NCBI RefSeq assembly: GCF_002022275.1 | Contig: NZ_MSDF01000016.1 | Coordinates: 188,301 to 252,300 of the forward strand | Direction: 5' to 3' | From: Pseudomonas fluorescens | Lineage (GTDB): Bacteria > Pseudomonadota > Gammaproteobacteria > Pseudomonadales > Pseudomonadaceae | Length of the DNA: 64,000 bases | In this document: positions 18,253 through 25,720 of the stretch, in pieces | Layout: every line of letters begins with the position of its first letter | How positions within the stretch are numbered: position 1 is the stretch's first letter | The notes under the pieces: model-generated | What the model was told of the DNA's origin: nothing | What the model saw: the letters and a program-made list of their open reading frames with translations, nothing else | Database searches by the model: none | Position numbers and translations under genes: made by a program

Positions 18253-18950
18253 GCAAAGTCGTCATCATCACCGGCGCGTCCCAAGGAATCGGCGCCGCTG
18301 TGGTTCAGGCCTACCGTGCGCTGGATTACCGTGTTGTCGCCACCTCGCGTTCGATTCAGCCGTCCACCGACCCGAACATCCACACCGTGGCCGGCGACAT
18401 CGCCGACCCGGCCACCGCCCAGCGCGTGGTCCGCGAAGCGCTGGCCACCTTCGGGCGCATCGACAGCCTGATCAACAACGCCGGTATTTTTATTGCCAAA
18501 CCCTTCACCGCCTACACCCAGGACGACTACGCCAACGTGCTCGCGGTGAACCTCAACGGCTTCTTCTACATCACCCAACTCGCCCTCGCCGAGATGGAAA
18601 AGAACGGCGCCGGGCACATCGTCAACGTCACCACCAGCCTGGCCGATCACGCCATCGACGGCGTGCCCTCGGTACTCGCCAACTTGACCAAAGGCGGGCT
18701 TAACTCGGCGACCAAATCCCTGGCGATCGAATACGCCAAACGCGGCATCCGCGTGAACGCCGTCAGCCCGGGGATCATCAAAACGCCGATGCACGGCGAA
18801 GAAACCCACGCAGCGCTGGGGCAACTGCACCCGGTCGGGCACATGGGGGAGGTGAGCGATATCGCCCAGGCGATCATCTACCTGGAAAACGCCGGGTTTG
18901 TGACCGGCGAGATCCTGCACGTGGACGGCGGGCAAAGCGCCGGGCACTGA
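18249..18950 (+). CDS. SDR-family oxidoreductase-like protein lacking the catalytic Tyr
   Basis: A 233-residue classical short-chain dehydrogenase fold: cofactor motif TGASQGIG (9-16), NNAG (77-80), structural Asn in VNLNG, Ser of the triad in VTTSL, and a C-terminal HVDGGQSAGH. The expected Y-x3-K reads A-N-L-T-K, so Lys is kept but Tyr is replaced by Ala, checked at the codon level (GTA CTC GCC AAC TTG ACC AAA). NAD(P) binding may persist while classical reductase chemistry would be impaired. It is coupled to the tautomerase gene and convergent with an AraC regulator. Confidence 0.85.
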   Translation: MSKVVIITGASQGIGAAVVQAYRALDYRVVATSRSIQPSTDPNIHTVAGDIADPATAQRVVREALATFGRIDSLINNAGIFIAKPFTAYTQDDYANVLAVNLNGFFYITQLALAEMEKNGAGHIVNVTTSLADHAIDGVPSVLANLTKGGLNSATKSLAIEYAKRGIRVNAVSPGIIKTPMHGEETHAALGQLHPVGHMGEVSDIAQAIIYLENAGFVTGEILHVDGGQSAGH

Positions 18951-18968
18951 CCCGAATACGCCCCGGGC

Positions 18969-19856
18969 TTAACTGTCCGGGGCGTTGTCTTCACGGGGCG
19001 AGCGGCCGAAAAACGCTTTATAGGCACGACTGAACGCGGCCTCGGATTCATAGCCAATCGCAAAACCGATTTCTCCGATGCGGCTGTCATGTTTGGCCAG
19101 CATCGTTTTCGCCAACCGCAAGCGCCATTCATTCTGATACCGCAGCGGTGAGCGTCCTACCAACGCGCTGAAACGGTCGCAGAAATTGGACCGCGACATG
19201 CCGGAAATTTCCGCCAGAGCCGCAATATTCCACTGCCGCCCCGGCGTTTCGTGAATCGCTTTCAACGCCCGCGCGATACGCGCGTCCGACAACCCGCCGA
19301 GCCAACCCGACGCAGCGCTTTGGTGCACCCAAGTGCGCAGAATCCGAATCACCGTGAGGTCGATCAGGCGCGAAATCATCAACGCCCCGCCTGGTTGCGA
19401 GTCATTGGCTTCGAGCAACATGAAATGCAGGATGCCTTCCGCCCAATCCGCCGCCTCGGTTTTACGGATATGGATCAGCCGCGGCAGCGCAAACAGCATC
19501 GCCTGGAAGCTGTTCCCATCGAACCAGAAGCGGCAGATCACCACCGCCGCAGGCCCATCGCTGGCGGTGACGGTGATACCGGTGGGGTCGTGAGGCAGCA
19601 GAATGATGTCGCCTTGCGCCAGCGTCACGGCGGGTTGATCCACACCTTCGAGGTGCAGTTGGCCTTGCTGAACCACGCAGATATGCGCGCTCTGCTTGTC
19701 GAGGTCGAGACATTGCCGGCTGTTCAGTGCGGCGGTGTAAACGCGGTCGCCGGTCAATCTGATCTGCGCCAGCACTTGGGACAGCAGATCCCCCTTGGCC
19801 AGCCCTTCCAGCTTCATTTCCGGATGAATGATCAAGTTTTCAAGGGGATTCATCAT
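18969..19856 (-). CDS. AraC-family regulator with N-terminal cupin domain
   Basis: 295 residues: an N-terminal cupin-like sensor (about 20-180; VTLAQGDIILLPHDP) and two C-terminal AraC helix-turn-helix motifs (about 195-290; IAALAEISGMSRSNFCDRF and IGFAIGYESEAAFSRAYKAFFGRSP). It is convergent with the SDR gene, 18 bp apart, so it may control the tautomerase-SDR pair or the membrane protein divergent from it; both are inferences. Start is ATG 19856 or the next Met. Confidence 0.88.
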   Translation of the reverse strand: MMNPLENLIIHPEMKLEGLAKGDLLSQVLAQIRLTGDRVYTAALNSRQCLDLDKQSAHICVVQQGQLHLEGVDQPAVTLAQGDIILLPHDPTGITVTASDGPAAVVICRFWFDGNSFQAMLFALPRLIHIRKTEAADWAEGILHFMLLEANDSQPGGALMISRLIDLTVIRILRTWVHQSAASGWLGGLSDARIARALKAIHETPGRQWNIAALAEISGMSRSNFCDRFSALVGRSPLRYQNEWRLRLAKTMLAKHDSRIGEIGFAIGYESEAAFSRAYKAFFGRSPREDNAPDS

Positions 19857-19978
19857 GTCAGGTTACCCACACACTCTCTAAGCTGAGGCCCAGATCATAA
19901 CGCGCTGACGCCGGCACCACGAACCCGTTGGGAAGGTGATCGTTTATGCGCATCATCCACTCACCTGGAGCACCTCAC

Positions 19979-20464
19979 ATGTTCGGAATCTCCACCCTCG
20001 GCTGGCTACACACCCTCGGCAGCCTCCCCGCGATCCCCTTCGCGGCCTACATGTTTATCCGCCACGGCCGCATCGTTCCACGCTCAACGCCAGGCAGGTT
20101 CTACCTCGCATCGATGCTGATCGGCGCATTCAGCGTGTTTCTGGTGGCGAAACAGCCGGTCAGTAACATCATCGGCGTTATCACCCTTGCACTGTTGGCG
20201 GCGGGTTATGGGGTAGGGCACGTGGCATGGCTCGGACGAGCGCGCGCGTACCTGGAAACCATTTTCCTGAGCCTGACAGCGTTCTTCCTGATGGTGCCCA
20301 CCGTGTCCGAAACACTGCGCCGCGTGCCGGATGGGCATCCGTTTGTGACTGACCTGCAATCGCCGATATTGCTCGGCGCACAGGGCAGCATCGCCGTGGC
20401 GCTCGTCGTCGGGTTAGCTGCGCAGATGATTTACCTGCGCAGGAAAGGTGGGCGGTTCGCCTGA
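19979..20464 (+). CDS. Hypothetical inner-membrane protein (161 aa)
   Basis: Four to five predicted membrane helices (about residues 5-25, 40-60, 63-85, 92-112, 130-152) with short loops, the general pattern of DUF2306-like membrane proteins. Start chosen at ATG 19979, preceded by GGAG at 9 bases; an upstream ATG at 19946 lacks a site. It is divergent from the AraC regulator, 122 bp apart. Function unknown. Confidence 0.75.
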   Translation: MFGISTLGWLHTLGSLPAIPFAAYMFIRHGRIVPRSTPGRFYLASMLIGAFSVFLVAKQPVSNIIGVITLALLAAGYGVGHVAWLGRARAYLETIFLSLTAFFLMVPTVSETLRRVPDGHPFVTDLQSPILLGAQGSIAVALVVGLAAQMIYLRRKGGRFA

Positions 20465-20476
20465 GCCATGAACACA

Positions 20477-20512
20477 AAAAAGCCCCGACCTTCCCAGGCC
20501 GGGGCGTTCTTC
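20477..20512 (+). terminator. Probable terminator after the membrane protein gene
   Basis: GCCCCGACC, loop TTCCCA, GGCCGGGGC with one mismatch, an A-run before it and a short T-rich tail. It could serve both strands. Confidence 0.6.
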
Positions 20513-20540
20513 TGTGGGAGCCGGGCTTGCCCGCGATGGC
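20513..20540. repeat. Single REP sequence
   Basis: TGTGGGAGCCGGGCTTGCC is present once, without the inverted mate seen in the REPINs of this window. It lies between a terminator and the DUF3077 gene. Confidence 0.75.
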
Positions 20541-20566
20541 GTCTGCTCGGTCACCACAGCTATAAC

Positions 20567-20851
20567 TTACTGCTCTGCATGACAGGGCGACGCCAACACC
20601 TTCACCACATCATCAATCACCGCCTTGCTCATCTCCTGCAAATAATGCGAAGCCCAGGCGTAACGGTCTGTGTCCTTCGTCATCGCCGCATCTTCCGCGA
20701 GCAGCTTGGCGACGTGGAGCAGGTCGGACACATGGTGCAAGGCTTCGTGCAGGGATACGCCGCTGTTGACGCGGAATAGGGGTTGGTCGGAGTGAAAGGA
20801 AAACGGGGTGACGCCGAGGGTGGTTAGGGCGGACGGATTTGTGGCGGTCAT
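20567..20851 (-). CDS. DUF3077-type small protein
   Basis: A 94-residue cytoplasmic protein. LFRVNSGVSLHEALHHVSDLL followed by a helical region resembles the DUF3077 family, which is multi-copy in fluorescent pseudomonads. Start at ATG 20851 because GGGAG stands 9 bases upstream; an in-frame ATG at 20866 overlaps that ribosome site. The long upstream region is highly structured (see 20943-21062). Function unknown. Confidence 0.75.
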   Translation of the reverse strand: MTATNPSALTTLGVTPFSFHSDQPLFRVNSGVSLHEALHHVSDLLHVAKLLAEDAAMTKDTDRYAWASHYLQEMSKAVIDDVVKVLASPCHAEQ

Positions 20852-20942
20852 AGGTGAAACTCCCATATCGAGTGAGAGCTACCACGTTCGTTCTCAGGCG
20901 AAGGGTGGCAGCTGTGCGCAGGCTGAGAAACCGGAGATACAG

Positions 20943-21062
20943 GAACCCGGCAGACCCGAAGGTCTCCCACGCACAGCCGCCATTGCACGAAATGTGGGGC
21001 GAAAAAAAACGCCTGCAAATCGGGTTTTGGGGGCGCTGTGGCGCCTGCATCTTGCCGGGTTC
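20943..21062 (-). ncRNA. Structured leader or small RNA upstream of the DUF3077 gene
   Basis: Read on the minus strand, GAACCCGGCA (21062-21053) can pair perfectly with TGCCGGGTTC (20952-20943). Inside are GGCGCC-type and AGACC-UUCG-GGUCU stem-loops, the second with a stable UUCG tetraloop. No convincing reading frame covers the stretch. This is either a 5' leader with a regulatory fold or a separate small RNA; I cannot decide from sequence alone. Confidence 0.4.
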
Positions 21063-21276
21063 TCAGGCCCGATCGCTGAATTGGCAGCGACGTGTGGAGG
21101 GTAGCGTGATGGAGGGGGTGGGGCAATCGGGAATGTTGATGGGTGGTTTTTGTAGAAACCGGTGATAGCCGAGGTGATTTGTGTTTTCTGGGGGCACCAT
21201 GATTATTTTCCTCCTTCGGACTTTCGCTACGAGATAAATGCAGGCGAAAGCCAGTAAATGTGGATTTATAAACCGC

Positions 21277-21444
21277 CTATTTCATAGTGCGAGGGACAAG
21301 GGTTTCAATTTCCTTACGCGGATTGTCAGCTAGATCCAGTTCACCTTGATTGAAAAACTGTCCAGGTCGGAGAAGATCAAAGGTCGGCAATTGGGCGGCG
21401 CGTTTACCGCGCAATTCTGCCCGAACTTTGAGGTTGCGTTGGTC
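21277..21444 (-). pseudogene. Possible C-terminal gene remnant
   Basis: A 54-codon open stretch follows a stop at 21447-21445, with GC-rich codon use unlike the AT-rich surroundings. It encodes a C-terminus of the form NLKVRAELRGKRAAQLP...ETLVPRTMK. There is no start codon, and the reading continues upstream in another frame (GGVSEVKRETN), so a frameshifted remnant is plausible. The family is not recognised, and the stretch is short enough for chance to remain possible. Confidence 0.35.
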
Positions 21445-21547
21445 TCACGCTTAACTTCACTAACTCCGCCTCTTTCTGATGGCTTCTTATATAAAATCAG
21501 TAATGCCGCTATTAATAAATAGAAACTCGAAACAATAAAGTAGGATG

Positions 21548-22201
21548 TTATGATTCGCCGCGTAGCACTATATTGAAACTTTGAATTTGCTCTGGGTTTG
21601 CTTTAGCTTCGAATGCACTCTGGCCGACGATTCTGACCATGCGGGAGCAGACTGCTGAGTACTTCTCAATCCAATAGCTTTGTTCTAATCGGCCGAGCCA
21701 CTGACTATCTTTTTTTGTTGAGGGGAATTCGTCCAAGAGATTCATATAATATCTGATGGAGTTTGTCATTATCGCTACATTGTGTAGAAGTGATAGTATT
21801 GCTTTATCCATGCTTTCGGTTGTTGTTATTTCGTTGTTAGATATGGCGTATATTACTCTTCTAAGCGGGAGTCCATAGTAAATTTCGCCAAAGCAAGGGT
21901 TGTTAAAGGGAGTGTCTAGTTTTATTTCAAGTACTAAGTCCAACCTGGAGATCGATTCTCGAGCTAATAGCAACTTTTGCTGGTGGGCATTCGAAGCAAA
22001 GCTAATATAAACCATGTAGCCTGCTAAAAGTGAGGCGGCGGGAGCTATTATTCCACCAATATAAGAGCCGAAGCCGCCCCAGTCTTGATTGTTTGAACTA
22101 ATTTTTAAGTTTCCTCCAGCATACATCGCATAGAAATATAAGCCACCTGCGATTAGTAATGTAATGATGAAAGTTAAAAGTGCAAATTTGAAGTTTTTCA
22201 T
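21548..22201 (-). CDS. Two-TM membrane protein, putative abortive-infection (AbiC)-like
   Basis: 217 residues with two N-terminal membrane helices (about 5-27 and 45-66) joined by a loop carrying DWGGFGSYIGGIIAP, then a helical cytoplasmic domain. A WG-x-FG-x-x-IGG loop between two helices is typical of the proteins annotated as putative phage abortive infection proteins. AT-rich codon use marks it as foreign to the core. A good ribosome site (AGGGGAT) precedes ATG 22201. It may share a transcript with the gene 121 bp upstream. The function assignment is tentative. Confidence 0.6.
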   Translation of the reverse strand: MKNFKFALLTFIITLLIAGGLYFYAMYAGGNLKISSNNQDWGGFGSYIGGIIAPAASLLAGYMVYISFASNAHQQKLLLARESISRLDLVLEIKLDTPFNNPCFGEIYYGLPLRRVIYAISNNEITTTESMDKAILSLLHNVAIMTNSIRYYMNLLDEFPSTKKDSQWLGRLEQSYWIEKYSAVCSRMVRIVGQSAFEAKANPEQIQSFNIVLRGES

Positions 22202-22322
22202 AATGATCCCCTGACCTTAATTCTGTTTTTTGATAGGGTTTTAGCCTTGGTAGTTCGATTGTCGGGTAGATTATGCATGCTTCGATCCTAATCAATGACT
22301 GAGAACTATAAGTTTTAATTTA

Positions 22323-22865
22323 TTATTTTGATTCTATATCGGTCCATTGACCGGTCTCTAGGTTACGCGTCAAATGTTGATCGCTAGGGTAGTCATTCCC
22401 GACTGTCCGCAAGATATCGCTGATCGTTGTGATGGGTATAAAGAAAAGCTTTTTCTTTCTCATTGTATCTGATGAGAGGTAAAAGCCTTCAATGGATCCA
22501 ATGGCACTCAGTGAAAAAATAAATATGTAGCTATGTATTACTTGGTTGCAGATGAACTCTATGTCAAGGGTCTGAACTTTTTGTTGATTTAAGTCGTAGT
22601 GCTTTTGGAGTTTGTCTCTGTTGAAGTAATCTGGGTTGGCTTCATTAAATGCGCTAAAGAAAGGTGTTTCATATTTCAGTGCTTTGGTTTTTGTTGATAG
22701 ATTGAAAGTTTCAAGAAGCTTCCTTACTGCATAAAATCCGACGAAAATCTCGCGTTCAGCTCGAGCGAAAATACGCTCGCTAGTTTTCTCATCAACTATT
22801 GCCTTTTCCAACCATCTAGAAGATCGCAGGAGAGGGTTTTTCCAATAATAGGACTCATGAATCAC
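22323..22865 (-). CDS. Hypothetical accessory-region protein (180 aa)
   Basis: A soluble, mostly helical protein; there is no signal peptide and only one moderately hydrophobic stretch (VIHSYIFIFSLSAIGSIEGFYL, about 107-128), flanked by charged residues. No family recognised. GTG 22865 is chosen because GAGGA stands 7 bases before it; a TTG at 22871 is in frame but too close to that site. Codon use is AT-rich like its neighbours. It lies upstream of the AbiC-like gene on the same strand, so the two may act together (inference). Confidence 0.6.
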   Translation of the reverse strand: MIHESYYWKNPLLRSSRWLEKAIVDEKTSERIFARAEREIFVGFYAVRKLLETFNLSTKTKALKYETPFFSAFNEANPDYFNRDKLQKHYDLNQQKVQTLDIEFICNQVIHSYIFIFSLSAIGSIEGFYLSSDTMRKKKLFFIPITTISDILRTVGNDYPSDQHLTRNLETGQWTDIESK

Positions 22866-23488
22866 AGACAAATCCTCAGCCTTGAATATGACATTGCTCT
22901 AGCCGCCGGGATTCAGACAGACGTTCCTGCGGGAGAATAGTAAGCATAGCAGTGTAATTATACTGGTTCATTCCGCATCGATAGGCTGACCGCTAATCTC
23001 AACCGATGGTTATTGGTGGGGGGCGGTAGCATTTCGCTGCCTGCTGCTGATCATGATCACAAAACAGAGCAGTTCCTAACGCGAAATTTCAATCAAAAGA
23101 AAAATAAACCATATAAAGCACTTATCCTCCTCCCGCCGACGGGGTTTGCGTCCTTTTTTTGTGCAAACCCGGATGTAGTGCAAACGAACCGGCAGCCCAA
23201 GCGGGGCGGGGCGCTCTGCGTGCGATCGGCGGTTTCACAGATTGCAAAATTTTGAAGAGAAGTGCAGTGCGGTTGCACAGCGGTACAGCAGATGGCTACG
23301 AACGGGTCAGGGCTGGAGGCCCCAGTTTCATTGGGTCGAAAGTTTTAAAACATTCGAACCAGGCGGTTTTCAGAATCGCAACCGGTCGAATGTGCACGTC
23401 ATTTCAGGTACAGGCCGTGTGGCAGGATATGCAGGGAGTTGCCCGCCGGCTGGGCCTGGCAGGCTTATTACATGGGAGAGAGGGGGGT
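22866..23488. other. Intergenic stretch without a supported gene
   Basis: About 620 bp between an accessory gene and a decayed gene. Short open frames exist on both strands but lack ribosome sites and overlap in several frames. GC content changes within it (AT-rich to about 23.1 kb, then GC-rich), suggesting a junction of DNA segments near 23.1 kb. Confidence 0.4.
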
Positions 23489-23870
23489 TCAAACTTTTGC
23501 AGCGGCGCTGCGTACATGAGGAAGGGCGCCGAGGCGTTCCAAGCGGGCGAATTCCGCTTCTACCAACGGGACCAGCAACTGGTTCAATGAGCTATAAAGT
23601 GTGTTGGCCTGATGTTGAGACAGTCTTTTTACCGTGCCGGTCACGCCGCTGGCGCAGCACACGCAATCGGGCTCAATCCCGAGGATCTCCAGCGCACCAT
23701 CTATAATAGCCTCGCAGGTAGTCAGCACGGTTGCACAGAATCATGCTGGCCGGTCCTTCCTGGTAGTCCCAATGGACCTCCCACAGGGCGCCTTTATTGA
23801 TGACTTCAATTTTTGGAATGGGAGCAACGGTGCAATCCGTTGGGCGCCGTTTGCTCGGAGTGACCTTCAT
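23489..23870 (-). pseudogene. Frameshifted small gene (candidate pseudogene)
   Basis: One minus-strand frame from ATG 23870 gives MKVTPSKRRPTDC...ALWEVHWDYQEGPASMILCNR; near 23730 the protein-like reading passes to a second frame, giving LTTCEAIIDGALEILGIEPDC...SLNQLLVPLVEAEFARLERLG to the stop at 23489. Joined, they make about 125 residues of plausible composition, so a single-base frameshift near 23725-23735 is suspected. Two short overlapping genes are the alternative. Family not recognised. Confidence 0.4.
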
Positions 23871-24311
23871 CTGAGTTCGGCAAAAATTGCCACACAATCT
23901 AGAACGGACTCTCCTGCGAGAGCGCTCTAATACGGGCTGTGGGCGTTGCCATTTTGTATTCGAAAGACTATTTGAATTAGATGGCTCTATTAATTTCGAG
24001 GCGTTAGGAGAGTTTCTCCTCTGATTCGATATCGGTAAGTTTAGGTTTTTGTGTTAGGTCGAGCAAGATTTTGCTAGTGGTTTTCATATGGGAATATATT
24101 TGTATTAGCAGGAAGAAAAACTGTTAGTTTGGGTTTTTACGAAAGGCTTTGTTCAATATGATTACCAGTGAACGCCCGAAACGGCTGCTCTTGGGGAGGT
24201 TAAAGGTGAGTCCTCCGTAAAATTTCACGATGGAATCGGAAACTGGTACCTATTCGACTCGAGAGGATAGTGCTATGGTTTCCGCTAGTAAAAATCAACG
24301 AGGGAATGGAT
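23871..24311. other. AT-rich upstream region of the TIR-like/SLATT operon
   Basis: About 440 bp with no supported coding frame. It should contain the promoter of the downstream operon, but no clear -35/-10 pair stands out. GAGGG immediately before 24312 is the ribosome site of the TIR-like gene. Confidence 0.4.
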
Positions 24312-24779
24312 ATGCTGCCAAGGACATTTGTTGGGTTTAGTAGTACCGATATTCACTATTTTAGGTTGATGCAAGCTTGGAAGGCTAACGAGCGGATTGA
24401 TTTCAATTTTGTAGATTGCCAACTGAGTACCGAGATTTATTCAAATAATGAGGATTATATAAAGCGTAGGTGTCGGGAACGGATAAATATGGCTGGTACT
24501 TACGCTATTTTAATTGGCCAAGATACTAGGTCTAAGCATAAGTATGTCAGATGGGAAATAGAGGTGGCTTTAGAGAAGGGCTGTCGAATTATAGGGATAA
24601 ATATTGATAAGTCTAGGCGTGTTGTTGAAAGCACGTGTCCTCCAATAATAAGGAATATTGGAGCAATATTTGTTCCGTTCTCGCCTAAAATTGTGGCATT
24701 CGCATTGGAGGACTATAAGATGAATAAAAATGATGACTATCACTATAATGATGGTGTTTATACCCGTTTAGGCTATTAA
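24312..24779 (+). CDS. TIR-like domain protein (DUF1863/ThsB-like)
   Basis: 155 residues, essentially one Rossmann-like domain. RTFVGFSSTDIHYFRLMQAW is the first strand and helix of the MTH538/DUF1863 TIR-like fold; GTYAILIGQDTRSKHKYVRWEIEVALEKGCRIIGINID carries the conserved strand and the W-E-I-E segment whose Glu is the candidate catalytic residue. In known systems such domains (for example Thoeris ThsB) sense infection and make a nucleotide signal from NAD+. AGGG lies 7 bases before ATG 24312; an ATG at 24306 is also in frame. It is 13 bp upstream of the SLATT gene. Confidence 0.75.
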   Translation: MLPRTFVGFSSTDIHYFRLMQAWKANERIDFNFVDCQLSTEIYSNNEDYIKRRCRERINMAGTYAILIGQDTRSKHKYVRWEIEVALEKGCRIIGINIDKSRRVVESTCPPIIRNIGAIFVPFSPKIVAFALEDYKMNKNDDYHYNDGVYTRLGY

Positions 24780-24792
24780 GAGAAGGTGCGAA

Positions 24793-25656
24793 ATGCAAGA
24801 TAAGGATTTTCCAGCATTATATCGATCGGCTGATGAGCTCTCATTGGATTCACAGAAGAGTTTTTTATTCGCATTAAAAAGTCATTTGATTTTGCTAGTG
24901 TTGGCGGCAGCATTATCACTGGTGACTTTTCCTCATTGGGGTGTTGCGCTTCTTCAGGTAGGTGCTCTGTTGGGGGCTCTTTCATGTTCGATTTATCTTT
25001 TTACTCGTCGGCCAGATCGATATTGGTATACGGCTCGGGCCCTCGCCGAATCAATTAAAACGGTCACTTGGCGTTACGTTTGTTGTGCTGAGCCATTTCA
25101 TGGAGAGCACTCAATTGCTAGGGTGAGCTTTCAGAAAAGGCTGAAGGCTATTCTTGATCAAAATACAGATGTTGCAAGAGCGCTAACCAATCATCTGGAG
25201 GCTCCACATATTACTGATGCTATGGTTGCGATGCGTAATTCTTCACTTGAGGATAGAAAACAAAATTACGCACGAAATAGGATTGGAAATCAACTCAGCT
25301 GGTATGCGAAGAAAGCTGCTTTTAATCGAAGAACATCAAATATCTTTTTCTTCGCCTTAATTGCAGTTAATAGTGCTGCTGTTATTTGCGCAGTTCTAAG
25401 AATAAAATTCTTCGATATCCCTTTTTGGCCTACTGATATTTTGGTGGCGGCGGCAGCCAGTCTCTTGAGTTGGATGCAGGCTAAACGGTTTTCAGAGTTG
25501 GCAGCCTCTTATTCTCTAGCTGCTAATGAGATAGGGCTTATTCGAGAGCAGTCTCTCGTACCTAATACGGAAGATAGCTTTTCATCATTTGTTGGGGATG
25601 CTGAAAATGCGTTCTCACGAGAGCACACTCAGTGGGTCGCACGAAAGGACGAATAG
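24793..25656 (+). CDS. DUF4231/SLATT-type membrane protein with two 2-TM modules
   Basis: 287 residues. Helix pairs are predicted at about 28-46/50-70 and 185-205/212-230. RYWYTARALAESIKTVTWRYVCC (about 75-97) matches the pattern of DUF4231, and QNYARNRIGNQLSWYAKKA lies before the second pair, as in tandem SLATT_3/SLATT_1 proteins. SLATT proteins are regarded as membrane-perturbing effectors that associate with nucleotide-signalling enzymes. AGAAGG precedes the ATG; the gene follows the TIR-like gene by 13 bp, so the pair is an operon. Codon use is AT-rich. Confidence 0.75.
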   Translation: MQDKDFPALYRSADELSLDSQKSFLFALKSHLILLVLAAALSLVTFPHWGVALLQVGALLGALSCSIYLFTRRPDRYWYTARALAESIKTVTWRYVCCAEPFHGEHSIARVSFQKRLKAILDQNTDVARALTNHLEAPHITDAMVAMRNSSLEDRKQNYARNRIGNQLSWYAKKAAFNRRTSNIFFFALIAVNSAAVICAVLRIKFFDIPFWPTDILVAAAASLLSWMQAKRFSELAASYSLAANEIGLIREQSLVPNTEDSFSSFVGDAENAFSREHTQWVARKDE

Positions 25657-25720
25657 CTTATTGGAAGTTTTTGGGACTTCCTTTTTGAGGATGTCCCAAG
25701 TGGTCGGATATGGATTTATA

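Noticed and set aside
23013..23255. 80-codon + strand frame in the island
   Set aside because: No ribosome site, low-complexity mixed composition and overlap with equally good frames on the other strand.
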